DNA of 59,480 nucleotides, taken from contig NZ_ANAE01000212.1 of NCBI RefSeq assembly GCF_000341265.1, positions 1 through 59,480 of the forward strand, read 5' to 3'. Shown here in pieces: positions 1 through 8,500 of this stretch (position 1 is the first letter of the stretch; every line of letters begins with the position of its first letter). A model generated the notes under the pieces. It worked only from the letters and a program-made list of their open reading frames with translations. It was not told the DNA's origin and ran no database searches. The position numbers and the translations under genes are program-made. Source of the DNA: Nocardiopsis prasina DSM 43845. Its GTDB lineage: Bacteria; Actinomycetota; Actinomycetes; Streptosporangiales; Streptosporangiaceae.

Positions 1-133
1 CGTTCGCTCGGGCGGACGCCCTCTCCTTTCCTTTGTGTCGGTGGTGCGTGACTCCGCTCTCGGGGCGACGAGGCGTCGGTGGGAAGCGCCCTCCTGTGAT
101 GCTTCGAACAGGGAACACCGGCGCAGGGGAGGC

Positions 134-164
134 TGGTACACAACTAGTATCTATGTTGTATCCA
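134..164. promoter_or_regulatory. Imperfect inverted repeat, probable GntR operator
   Basis: The left arm TGGTACACAAC (134-144) and right arm GTTGTATCCA (155-164) are inverted repeats, apart from one inserted base, around an AT-rich 10-bp centre. The element ends about 16 bp before the GTG start of the GntR gene. It overlaps -10-like hexamers (TAGTAT, 145-150), so binding there could repress the gene itself and the MFS gene behind it. The palindrome is visible; assignment to this regulator is inference. Confidence 0.55.
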
Positions 165-180
165 ACCCCCTGGAGGTCCA

Positions 181-864
181 GTGAGCGCGAGCGGTGTCGG
201 CGGAGGAGAACCGGTGGTGGGAGCGGCCACGGAGCCGGAATCGGCGGCCGGACGGGCCTACGCCGTCCTGCGGAACCGCATCCTCGACGGGGAGTTCGAG
301 GACGGCAGCATGCTCAGCGAGGGCCGCGTCGCCGCCGAACTGGGCATGAGCCGCACCCCCGTGCGAGAGGCCTTCCTCCAGCTCCAGGCCGAGGGATGGA
401 TGCGGCTGTACCCCAAACGGGGGGCCATGGTGCGCCCGGTCCCGCCGCACGAGTTCCGCGAGGTCCTCCAGGCGCGCCAGATCATCGAGTCCGCGGCGGT
501 CCGCACCGTGTGCGCCTCGGCGGGCGGCTCCGAGCGGCTGGTCCGGCGCCTGCGCGAGGTGACCGAGGAGCAGCGGCACGCCTGGGAGCAGGACGACCTC
601 GCCGCCTTCACCCGGGCCGACGTCGAGTTCCACCGTGAGGTGGTGGCCGCGGGCGGCAACTCGATCCTCCAGGGCTTCCACCAGCTCCTCCAGGACCGCC
701 ACCGGCGCATGACCACGCAGTCGATCAGCGACGACACCACCCGCGCCGAACGCGTCCTCGCACAGCACGCCGGGCTGGCCCGGCTCATCGAGGAGGGCGA
801 CGCCGAGGGCTACGCCCGGGCCACCGCCGAGCACCTGAGCGACATCCACGGCTCCACCGTGTGA
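181..864 (+). CDS. GntR-family transcriptional regulator (FadR/FCD subfamily)
   Basis: A 227-residue DNA-binding regulator. The N-terminal winged helix (about 24-90) has the family pattern: promoter-proximal YAVLRNRILDGEF, then SEGRVAAELGMSRTPVREAF. The C-terminal half is helical, with D and H residues (for example the VEFHREV stretch) typical of FCD effector-binding domains that hold a metal and a carboxylate ligand. The GTG start at 181 has a GGAGGT Shine-Dalgarno about 5 bp upstream. An inverted repeat lies directly in front, suggesting autoregulation. The next gene, an MFS transporter 61 bp downstream on the same strand, is the likely target. The ligand cannot be told from sequence. Confidence 0.9.
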   Translation: MSASGVGGGEPVVGAATEPESAAGRAYAVLRNRILDGEFEDGSMLSEGRVAAELGMSRTPVREAFLQLQAEGWMRLYPKRGAMVRPVPPHEFREVLQARQIIESAAVRTVCASAGGSERLVRRLREVTEEQRHAWEQDDLAAFTRADVEFHREVVAAGGNSILQGFHQLLQDRHRRMTTQSISDDTTRAERVLAQHAGLARLIEEGDAEGYARATAEHLSDIHGSTV

Positions 865-925
865 CACCCGTCCCGCCCCCGACCCCCGTTCCCTGAACCC
901 GAACCCCGAGGAAGCAGCAGCAGCC

Positions 926-2182
926 ATGGCCACGATCGAGGCCCACAGACCAAGCCCGCACGCACGGACCGGAGCCGGGCGGCGCCGAGCCCTGCCGGGT
1001 TGGCTCGCCGTCTGCGGCACCCTCTTCGCAGTCGCGTGGGGCGGCAACGAGTTCACCCCGCTCCTGGTCATGTACCGCCTGGAGAGCGGTCTGAGCGTGC
1101 AGGTCGTCAACGTCCTGCTCGGCGCCTACGTCCTGGGGATCGTGCCCGCCCTCCTTGTGGGCGGGCCGCTCTCCGACCGCCACGGACGCCGCCCCCTGCT
1201 TTTCCCGGCGCCGGTCCTGTGCGTGATCGGCAGCGGGCTGCTGGCTCTGGGGCCGGACTCGGTCGCCCTGCTGTTCGCCGGGCGCGTGTTCTCCGGGCTG
1301 GCACTCGGCCTGGTCATGGCGGTGGGCACCAGCTGGGTGAAGGAGCTGTCCCAGCCGCCCCACGACACCGGCGCCACGGCCGGGTCCGGGGCGGTGCGCG
1401 CCTCGCTCGCGCTCACCCTCGGATTCCTGCTCGGCGCGGTCGTCGCGGCCGCCATCGCCCAGTTCGCGCCGATGTCCGCCGTCCTGCCCTACGCGGTCAA
1501 CATCGTGATCACCGTGCTGCTCGCAGTGGCCCTGCTGCGGGTTCCGGAGACCCACGGGCGGGGGACGGTGCCCGGCGGGCTCCTGGACGACCTGCGGGTC
1601 CCGGCAGCGCTGCACCGCCGGTTCCTGCTGGTGGTCGTGCCCATGGCGCCGTGGGTCTTCGGAACGTCCGCCACCGCCTACGCGATCCTGCCCAACCTGC
1701 TCGCCCACCGGGTGCCCGGCTACGAGGTCGGCTTCTCCGGGCTGCTGTGCATGGTGGCGCTGGCCAGCGGGGTCCTCAGCCAGCAGGTGGCCAAACGCGT
1801 GGACAGCCCGCACTCCTCACGCGCCGTCCTCGTCGCCCTGGGAACCGCCGCCGTCGGCATGGCCTTGGCGGTGTGGGCCTCGGCCGCCCTCACGATCCCG
1901 GCCGCATTGGTGGCGGCGGCGGTGCTGGGCGCCGCCTACGGTCTGCTGTTGGTGTCCGGCCTCCAGGAGGTCCAGCGCATCGCGGGACCCGACCGTCTGG
2001 CCGGGCTGACCGCCGTCTACTACTCGCTGGCCTACCTGGGGTTCTTCGTCCCCGCCGCCCTGGCGGCGCTGACCGGACGGTTCGACTACCCGGCCATGTT
2101 CGCGGTCGGAACGGGACTCGCGCTGCTGTGCGCCCTGGCCGTCGCCCTGTCCTGGCGACGCCACCTTCCCGCCGCGCACTGA
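926..2182 (+). CDS. MFS transporter
   Basis: A 418-residue protein with about 12 hydrophobic helices. The cytoplasmic loop 2-3 motif GGPLSDRHGRRPLL (about residue 78) is the major facilitator signature. It is a drug/metabolite exporter or sugar-type porter of the inner membrane; the substrate is unknown. The ATG at 926 follows an AGGAAG-type ribosome site. It lies downstream of the GntR gene and is probably co-transcribed or co-regulated with it. It ends 1 bp before the convergent lipoprotein gene. Confidence 0.88.
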   Translation: MATIEAHRPSPHARTGAGRRRALPGWLAVCGTLFAVAWGGNEFTPLLVMYRLESGLSVQVVNVLLGAYVLGIVPALLVGGPLSDRHGRRPLLFPAPVLCVIGSGLLALGPDSVALLFAGRVFSGLALGLVMAVGTSWVKELSQPPHDTGATAGSGAVRASLALTLGFLLGAVVAAAIAQFAPMSAVLPYAVNIVITVLLAVALLRVPETHGRGTVPGGLLDDLRVPAALHRRFLLVVVPMAPWVFGTSATAYAILPNLLAHRVPGYEVGFSGLLCMVALASGVLSQQVAKRVDSPHSSRAVLVALGTAAVGMALAVWASAALTIPAALVAAAVLGAAYGLLLVSGLQEVQRIAGPDRLAGLTAVYYSLAYLGFFVPAALAALTGRFDYPAMFAVGTGLALLCALAVALSWRRHLPAAH

Positions 2183-2183
2183 C

Positions 2184-2705
2184 TCAGCACTCGGGCGGGA
2201 ACTCGTCGGTGCCCACGAGCGCCCCCTCGCCGCTGGTGTGCGTGCCCAGGTACACGCCGTCGTCGGCGGCCAGGAGTTCGGTGTCGAAGCCCAGTGTGGC
2301 GATGTCGTGCTCGGCGTCCTCCTCCAGCGCGGCGGCGGAGGTCACCCCCAGGGTGTACTCGGTCTCCGGGGAGTCGGGCACCACCCGGTAGGCCGGGTCC
2401 CCGGCCAGGTCGGTGATGGTCCAGTCCTCACCGGGGGCTCCCAGGTCCACCTCCAGGCGGTCGCCCTCGAACTCACGGGTGGCGTTCAGCCGCCACCCAT
2501 GGTCCTCCGAGGCGAGTTCGATCCGCGCGGGCGGGCTCTCCCCGCACCAGGACACCAGGACCACCGGGAACTGGTGGCGCGCGGAGAAGTGACCGGTGGC
2601 CACGGCGCCCACCGCGCCGCCGTCGGGCGCGCAGGAGGACAGGAGGAGACAGGCCGAGGGGAGGAGCGCCAGGCGTCGCAGGGCGGCTCGGTCGAGGACT
2701 GACAT
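2184..2705 (-). CDS. Putative lipoprotein, unknown function
   Basis: About 173 residues from the ATG at 2705. The N-terminus MSVLDRAALRRLALLPSACL continues to LLSSCAP, a lipobox, so the mature protein would be lipid-anchored outside the membrane. The rest is a small mixed alpha/beta domain rich in acidic residues, with Cys near the C-terminus. No family is recognised. The open frame extends upstream to 3002, but that extension has no ribosome site and reads as non-coding. It is convergent with the MFS gene. Confidence 0.7.
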   Translation of the reverse strand: MSVLDRAALRRLALLPSACLLLSSCAPDGGAVGAVATGHFSARHQFPVVLVSWCGESPPARIELASEDHGWRLNATREFEGDRLEVDLGAPGEDWTITDLAGDPAYRVVPDSPETEYTLGVTSAAALEEDAEHDIATLGFDTELLAADDGVYLGTHTSGEGALVGTDEFPPEC

Positions 2706-2878
2706 GCCGTGATTGTGCCAACCGCTGTGGCGTGCCGTGCGGGACGCCCGGCGGCTTCGGGGCCGGGCGGGTGGAACACCACAGGTCACGTGAGGGCCGC
2801 GACGAATCCCGCGCGCGGTGTCGCTTCGGCGTGTCCCGTCACCGCGGGTGCGTCTCCGATTCGTGATCCGCCCCGCCC

Positions 2879-2908
2879 TTGACCTAGCTCGCCGGGGTTG
2901 CGAAGGAT
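2879..2908 (+). promoter_or_regulatory. Possible promoter of the sugar ABC operon
   Basis: TTGACC (2879-2884) and AAGGAT (2903-2908) are spaced 18 bp. This is a reasonable -35 but a weak -10. A 7-bp inverted repeat (CGGTGAC 2925-2931, GTCACCG 2953-2959) follows in the leader. Confidence 0.35.
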
Positions 2909-2992
2909 GGCGAAATCGGATTTTCGGTGACTTGTGACACGTGGGGCGGTGCGTCACCGTGGACGGGGGCGGCCGCCCGGAGAGGGATGCGT

Positions 2993-4252
2993 ATGCGTTC
3001 ACGGCGGTGGTCGATCGCGGCCTCAGGGCTCGGTCTCACACTCCTGGCCACGGCATGCGGCGGCGGAGGCGGGGCCGGAGACCAGGTCGAGGTCTTCTCC
3101 TGGTGGACCGGCGGCGGTGAGGAGGCCGGCCTGAACGCGCTCATCGAACGCTTCGAGGAGCAGAACGAGGGGATCGAGTTCGTCAACGCCGCCGTAGCCG
3201 GGGGATCGGGCACCAACGCCCAGGCCGTGCTGGAGGGACGGCTCCAGAGCCAGGACCCGCCGGACTCCTTCCAGGGGCACGCGGGGGCCTCCCTCCAGGA
3301 CTACATCGAGGCCGGCTACCTGGCCCCGCTGGACGACTTCTTCGACGAACAGGGACTGCGCGAGGCCTACCCCGACCAGCTGGTCGAGCAGATCTCCTAC
3401 GAGGACAGCGTCTACTCGGTCCCGGTGAACATCCACCGCTCCAACGTGATGTGGTTCAACCCCTCGCTGTTGGAGGAAGCGGGGGTGGACGGGCCACCGG
3501 AGACCCTGGACGAGCTGGTCGACGCGTTGGAGGCCGTGGACGCCGAGACCGACGCGATCCCCATGGCGGTGGGCGCCCAGTGGACCGTCGACCACCTGCT
3601 GGAGTCGGTGCTGCTGGGCTCACTCGGCACCGACGCCTACAACGCCCTGTGGGAGCCGGGCGCCGACTGGGACACCCCGGAGGTGGCCGAGGCGCTGGAG
3701 ACCTTCGAGATCATCATGTCCCACACGCAGGAGGAGTCCGCAGCCGAGGACTGGCAGGAGGCGTCGCGCCGGGTGTCCGAGGGCGAGGCCGCCTTCAACG
3801 TGATGGGTGACTGGGCGGCCGGGTACTTCGACGAACTGGGAGCGCTCCCCGGGGAGGACTACGACTGGGCTCCCTCACCCGGAACGGACGGCACGTACAT
3901 GTGGCTGTCGGACAGCTTCACCCTTCCGGCGGGCGCCCCCAACGAGGAGAACGCCTACTCCTGGCTCGAACTCGTCGCCAGCCAGGAGGGCCAGGACCTG
4001 TTCAACCCCCTCAAGGGCTCCATCCCGGCCCGCTCCGACGCCGACCCGGCCAACTACGCGGACAGTCCCTACCTGGAGTCCGCGCTCGCCGAGTGGCAGG
4101 CCGGACCGCAGCTGGCGGGATCGTTCTGGCACGGGGTCACCGTGGGAAACCGGTGGAAGAACGACATCGACACCGCCGTGGGCCTCTACCTCCAGAGCGG
4201 GGACCTGGAAGCACTCAACGCGGCCCTGCACGAGGCCGCCCAGTCCGAATGA
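2993..4252 (+). CDS. Extracellular solute-binding lipoprotein, sugar ABC importer
   Basis: A 419-residue family 1 solute-binding protein that captures a carbohydrate outside the membrane for the two permeases encoded next. The lipobox LLATAC follows a basic start and hydrophobic stretch. The mature part starts with VEVFSWWTGGGEEAGLNAL and has the usual two-lobe pattern with many aromatics (VMWFNPSLLEEAG, MGDWAAGYF). ATG 2993 is preferred over ATG 2987 because GGAGAGGG sits 6 bp before it. The stop overlaps the next start (ATGA). Cellobiose, glucose or mannose type substrates are plausible, but specificity cannot be read. Confidence 0.9.
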   Translation: MRSRRWSIAASGLGLTLLATACGGGGGAGDQVEVFSWWTGGGEEAGLNALIERFEEQNEGIEFVNAAVAGGSGTNAQAVLEGRLQSQDPPDSFQGHAGASLQDYIEAGYLAPLDDFFDEQGLREAYPDQLVEQISYEDSVYSVPVNIHRSNVMWFNPSLLEEAGVDGPPETLDELVDALEAVDAETDAIPMAVGAQWTVDHLLESVLLGSLGTDAYNALWEPGADWDTPEVAEALETFEIIMSHTQEESAAEDWQEASRRVSEGEAAFNVMGDWAAGYFDELGALPGEDYDWAPSPGTDGTYMWLSDSFTLPAGAPNEENAYSWLELVASQEGQDLFNPLKGSIPARSDADPANYADSPYLESALAEWQAGPQLAGSFWHGVTVGNRWKNDIDTAVGLYLQSGDLEALNAALHEAAQSE

Positions 4253-5247
4253 GCGCGTCCACAGAACCCGGGGCCGCCGCGAACGGCGGCCCCGGCCACC
4301 CGAAACGTCCCGTGACGGGACCCCGCGCGCACCCGACACGCTTCCGACGGGCACTGACCAGGGCCCGCACGTGGTTCCCGGGCCTGCTGATGGTCTCCCC
4401 GTCGATCCTGCTCATCGGCGTGTTCGTCTACGGCATGATCGGCTGGAACACCCACCTGGCCCTGAGCGACAAGCACGCCCCGATCCAGGACGGCTCCTTT
4501 GTGGGGCTGACCAACTTCGTGCAGCTGTGGCAGGAGGCCCGCTGGCCCGCCGCCGTGAGCAACGCGGTCGTGTTCACCGTGGTGTTCGTCGGCGGCGCGC
4601 TGTTCCTGGGCTGGCTCCTGGGCCTGCTGCTGGACAAGGGCATCCGAGGCGAGGCGGTGTTCCGCACCCTCTTCCTCGCCCCGATGGCCGTCTCCTTCAT
4701 CGCCACCGGAGTCGTGTGGCGGTGGCTGATGAACCCGGCGCCCGCCGAGCGCGCCACCGGACTCAACGCCCTGTTCGTCCACCTCAACCTGGACTTCCTC
4801 GTCAACGACTGGTGGACCGCGCCCGACTTCGGCATGGCGGCGATGGCGCTGCCCGCCGTCTGGCAACTGGCGGGGTACGTGATGGCGCTGTTCCTGGCCG
4901 GGTTCCGCGGGGTGCCCGAGGAGCTGCGCGAGGCGGCCCGCGTGGACGGGTGCTCGGAGTGGGGCGTGTACTGGCGGGTGGTCATGCCGCAGCTGCGCCC
5001 GGTCGTCCTCAGCGCCGTCATCATCCTGGGACACATGTCGTTGAAGGTGTTCGACCTGATCATCGCGGTGGCGGGCCAACAGATCGTCGCCGACGTCCCC
5101 GCTGTGTACATGTGGGCGATGGTCTTCGAGGTCCGCGACCCGGCCAAGGGAGCCACGATCGCGTCCTACCTGCTGTTCGCGGTGGCGGTGTTCGTCATCC
5201 CCTACCTGGTGTGGACCGTGCGCAAGGAACGGAGCGAGGGCCGATGA
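4249..5247 (+). CDS. Sugar ABC transporter permease (MalF type)
   Basis: A 332-residue inner-membrane permease with about six transmembrane segments. The EAA loop appears as LREAARVDGCSEWGVYW (about 224-240), the site that docks the ATPase. ATG 4249 overlaps the stop of the binding-protein gene by 4 bp (ATGA). It pairs with the next gene. No ATPase gene is in the operon, as is common in actinomycetes that use a shared MsiK-type ATPase; that explanation is inference. Confidence 0.92.
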   Translation: MSASTEPGAAANGGPGHPKRPVTGPRAHPTRFRRALTRARTWFPGLLMVSPSILLIGVFVYGMIGWNTHLALSDKHAPIQDGSFVGLTNFVQLWQEARWPAAVSNAVVFTVVFVGGALFLGWLLGLLLDKGIRGEAVFRTLFLAPMAVSFIATGVVWRWLMNPAPAERATGLNALFVHLNLDFLVNDWWTAPDFGMAAMALPAVWQLAGYVMALFLAGFRGVPEELREAARVDGCSEWGVYWRVVMPQLRPVVLSAVIILGHMSLKVFDLIIAVAGQQIVADVPAVYMWAMVFEVRDPAKGATIASYLLFAVAVFVIPYLVWTVRKERSEGR

Positions 5248-6113
5248 CCCAGAGCGCACCCGAACGGGTGGTCGCCCCCGGCGGCGGCGCGTCCGGGACC
5301 ACGCGGCGCGGGCAGGCGGTCAAGTTCACCGTCCTGTTCGTGCTGGCGGCCCTGTTCCTGCTGCCGATGTACGTGCTGGCGGTGACCGGGTTCAAACCCT
5401 TCGACGAGGCCACCGCCGCCCAGGCCTGGCTGCTGCCGCGCAACTGGAGTCTGGAGGGGTGGTCGACCGCCTGGTCGTCGCTTGCCCCGGGGCTGTGGAA
5501 CAGCGTGCTGATGGCGGTGCCGAGCGCGGTCATCTCGGCCGTGCTCGGCTCGATGAACGGCTACGTGCTGGCGCGCTGGCGCTTCCCCGGCGCCGACACG
5601 GTGTTCACGCTGTTCCTGTTCGGGATGTTCATCCCCTACCAGGCGGTGATGATCCCCCTCCAGCAGATGCTGGTGAGCGCCGGGCTCATGGGCGGGCTGT
5701 TCCCGCTCATCCTGGCGCACACGGTGTACGGCATCCCGATCTGCACGCTCATCTTCCGCAACTACTACGCGAGCATCCCGGGGTCCCTCATCGAGGCGGC
5801 ACGGGTGGACGGCGCGGGTCTGCTGCGCACGTACGCCCACGTGGTGCTGCCGGTGTCGGCACCGGCGTTCGCGGTCACACTGATCTGGCAGTTCACCTCC
5901 GCGTGGAACGACTTCCTCTTCGCGGTGTTCCTGACCGGGCCCAACAGCTGGCCGGTGACGGTGCAGCTGAACAACGTGGCCGGGTCCATGGTGGTGCCCT
6001 ACAACCAGCAGATGGCGGCGGCGGTGCTCGCCTCACTGCCGACGCTCCTCATCTACCTGGTGCTGGGGCGGTACTTCATGCGCGGCCTCATGGCGGGCGC
6101 GCTGAAGGGCTGA
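5244..6113 (+). CDS. Sugar ABC transporter permease (MalG type)
   Basis: A 289-residue second permease of the importer with six transmembrane helices. The EAA motif IEAARVDGAGLLRTYAHVVLP is near residue 183. The C-terminal RYFMRGLMAGALKG is a typical MalG-type ending. The start overlaps the previous stop (ATGA at 5244). It is the last gene of the three-gene operon, and a strong hairpin follows at 6121-6150. Confidence 0.92.
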   Translation: MTQSAPERVVAPGGGASGTTRRGQAVKFTVLFVLAALFLLPMYVLAVTGFKPFDEATAAQAWLLPRNWSLEGWSTAWSSLAPGLWNSVLMAVPSAVISAVLGSMNGYVLARWRFPGADTVFTLFLFGMFIPYQAVMIPLQQMLVSAGLMGGLFPLILAHTVYGIPICTLIFRNYYASIPGSLIEAARVDGAGLLRTYAHVVLPVSAPAFAVTLIWQFTSAWNDFLFAVFLTGPNSWPVTVQLNNVAGSMVVPYNQQMAAAVLASLPTLLIYLVLGRYFMRGLMAGALKG

Positions 6114-6120
6114 CCGGGAT

Positions 6121-6150
6121 CGGCCGCCGGAGACGCCCCCCCGGCGGCCG
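6121..6150. terminator. Bidirectional hairpin terminator
   Basis: CGGCCGCCGG (6121-6130) and CCGGCGGCCG (6141-6150) form a perfect 10-bp stem with a 10-nt loop. It lies between the convergent permease and ketopantoate-reductase-like genes. There is no U tract, as is usual for actinomycete terminators. Confidence 0.7.
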
Positions 6151-6155
6151 TCCCG

Positions 6156-7076
6156 TCAACCCCGCCCGGCCGAGTAGACGCTCAGGTGCGTGTGGGCCAG
6201 GGAGAACAGCGGGGTGGGCACTCCGAGTTCGCGGCCTCTGGCGACCAGGTCACCGACGATGTGGTCGCCCTCCACCGGGTTGTCGTGGGTCAGGTCCCAG
6301 TACATGGACGTGGAGGTGTCGCGTTCGGTGTCGGAGATGACCTTGTCGGCGAACCCCCTGATCCGGTCGCTGGGCGGGTAGCCCGCGGCGGTCGCCACGG
6401 TGATGGCCTCCGCGAACATCCCCGCGCTGAACTCGGAACCGCCCGGGGCGCGGTTGACCCTGCCGATGGGGGCCCGCATGAGGCAGGTGACGGCGCCCAG
6501 GCTGCCCAGGAAGACCCACTTGTCCCACATCTCCTGGCGGATGTCCTTGGTGGGTCGCGCGGTGTACCCGGCCTCTTCCAGGGCCGTGTGGACCCGGTCC
6601 AGGTCCACCACGGGGGAGTCGGAGAGCGGGCCGTAGACGAGTTCGCCCAGCTTCCCCACCTCCACGATGCCGCCGTCCTCGTCCAGGCGGGTCATCACCA
6701 TGCACACCCCGCCGTACACCCGGTCAGGGCCGAACCGCTCGACCAGGACGTCCAGGTGACGCATGCCGTTGAGGAAGGGGACCACCACCGTCCGGGGGCC
6801 CACCGCCGGCGCGAGGTCCTCGACGGCGCCCTCGAGCCCGTAGGACTTCACCGAGAGCAGGACGAGGTCGTAGTCGTCGGTGAGCTCGTCCCTGGTCACC
6901 GGACGGACGGGGATGTTCTCGGTGCGGCCGTCCACGGAGCGGATGTTCAGTCCGTGCTCCCTCAGGAGCGCGGCGCGGGCGGGGCGGACCAGGAAGTCGA
7001 CGTCGCGACCGGCCTGGACGAGCCGCCCGCCGAAGTAGCCGCCGACAGCTCCCGCACCCACGACAAGGATCTTCAT
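6156..7076 (-). CDS. 2-dehydropantoate 2-reductase family protein (ApbA/PanE)
   Basis: 306 residues, the normal length for the family. The N-terminal Rossmann motif VVGAGAVGGYFGGRL binds NADP. LSVKSYGLEGAVEDL contains the conserved Lys of the VK motif, and DIRQEMWDKWVFLG is the ketopantoate reductase C-domain signature. PanE reduces 2-dehydropantoate to pantoate in coenzyme A synthesis. Many actinobacteria carry several paralogues of unknown substrate, so it may not be the housekeeping enzyme. The ATG at 7076 has a GGAGAG site. It is on the same strand as the MFS gene 77 bp upstream. Confidence 0.85.
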   Translation of the reverse strand: MKILVVGAGAVGGYFGGRLVQAGRDVDFLVRPARAALLREHGLNIRSVDGRTENIPVRPVTRDELTDDYDLVLLSVKSYGLEGAVEDLAPAVGPRTVVVPFLNGMRHLDVLVERFGPDRVYGGVCMVMTRLDEDGGIVEVGKLGELVYGPLSDSPVVDLDRVHTALEEAGYTARPTKDIRQEMWDKWVFLGSLGAVTCLMRAPIGRVNRAPGGSEFSAGMFAEAITVATAAGYPPSDRIRGFADKVISDTERDTSTSMYWDLTHDNPVEGDHIVGDLVARGRELGVPTPLFSLAHTHLSVYSAGRG

Positions 7077-7153
7077 GTCTCTCCTGGTTCAGCCCAGCCC
7101 GATGGATCAGGCAAAACGTATGACGATGGGACGCAACCCCGCAAGGGGTGCCC

Positions 7154-8344
7154 CTAGCGCCTGTGGACAACGCGGTCCGGGGTGCGGGTGAACGCGGAGC
7201 TGAGCAGCAGTCCCACCCCCGCGGCCGTCGCCGCCACCACCGGGACCAGGCCGGGGCTCGCGGCGACCGCCGCACCGCCGAGGACGCCGCCCAGGGCGGC
7301 TCCTACATAGACCGACCCGCTGTGCACGGCCATCGCCTGCGAGGCCGCGTGCGTGCCCGCACGGTCGAGCATGAGCGTCTGGAGGCCCGGCGGCACGGCC
7401 CAGGCCGCGGCGGACCAGGCCACGAGCAGGGGCGTCACCGCCCACAGCGGAGCCGGGCGGGCCAGCCACAGGAGGGCGAGCGCGGACATGGTGAGAGCGA
7501 AGAGCACCACGGAGCACCGCAGGGTGCGCGGGGCCCCGATCCGGTCCACCAGGTATCCGGAGGCCTGCGCCCCCAGCAGCCCGCCGACCCCGGAGCACAC
7601 CAGTAGTACGCCGAGCACCACGGGGGTGACGCCGGAGAGCCCGGACAGCACCACCGCGACGTAGGTCTGGAAGGCGAGGTTCCCGGCCACGGTCAGGACG
7701 GTGACGGCGAGGACGACCGCCACGGTCCGGTCGACGAGGGGGCGCACCAGGTCGGTCAGCGTCCGGTCATCCTCCTCGACGACCACCGAGGGCAGGGTGC
7801 GGGAGGCCAGGGCCAGCGCGGCCAGGCCCAGGAACCCGCAGGACACGAAGGTGGCCTCCCAACCCCACAGGGCTCCGATCCACGTCCCGAGGGGGACGCC
7901 GAGCAGTACCGCGCCGGTCAGACCGGTCATGACGGCGGCCAGGTGGCGGCCCCTGCGCTCCGGTGGGGCGAGGGTGCCAGCCAGGGCCAGGGAGGTGGGC
8001 AGGACCACCGCGGCCGCGAGTGCCGCGATCACACGCAGGGCCATCAGCGCCGGGTAGCCGTTCACCAGTGGCACGGCGACGTTGGCCGCCGCGAAGACGG
8101 CCAACGCCCCGAGGAGCGCCCGCCGTCGGGGGACCCGGGCGAACAGGACCGCCCACAGGGGAGCGGTGAGCGCGTAGACGAGGGAGTAGACGGTGACGAG
8201 CTGTCCGGCGGCGGTCTCCGAGACGGTAAACGCGGAGGCGATCGCCGGGAGTACGCCGATGATCACGAAGTCGTCCGTCTGGACCGCGAACGCGGCCAGT
8301 ACCAGGGGGAGGAGCCACAGGGGAGGCAGGCGGGGACCACGCAT
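7154..8344 (-). CDS. MFS transporter (DHA1-type exporter)
   Basis: 396 residues and about 12 membrane helices. The N-terminus DDFVIIGVLPAIASAFTVS and the loop FARVPRRRALLGALA match the drug:H+ antiporter (Cmx/AraJ-like) branch, which exports chloramphenicol-like or sugar compounds. The ATG at 8344 has no Shine-Dalgarno. A TAnnnT hexamer (AGGGTA on plus, 8351-8356) lies about 7 bp upstream, so the message may be leaderless. The substrate is unknown. Confidence 0.85.
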   Translation of the reverse strand: MRGPRLPPLWLLPLVLAAFAVQTDDFVIIGVLPAIASAFTVSETAAGQLVTVYSLVYALTAPLWAVLFARVPRRRALLGALAVFAAANVAVPLVNGYPALMALRVIAALAAAVVLPTSLALAGTLAPPERRGRHLAAVMTGLTGAVLLGVPLGTWIGALWGWEATFVSCGFLGLAALALASRTLPSVVVEEDDRTLTDLVRPLVDRTVAVVLAVTVLTVAGNLAFQTYVAVVLSGLSGVTPVVLGVLLVCSGVGGLLGAQASGYLVDRIGAPRTLRCSVVLFALTMSALALLWLARPAPLWAVTPLLVAWSAAAWAVPPGLQTLMLDRAGTHAASQAMAVHSGSVYVGAALGGVLGGAAVAASPGLVPVVAATAAGVGLLLSSAFTRTPDRVVHRR

Positions 8345-8500
8345 GGATTAAGGGTAACAGTTGTTTCCTGAATGGAGGCGCGTGTTCGCGCCGCCTCCTG
8401 CTTCGGCGAACACCCGCACGTTCTCCCGATCCTGAGCGGCATCGGGCGCGGACCGGAGCAGTCCGAGGACGGCGGGGGAGCCGGGGCACAGGGCTGGCTG

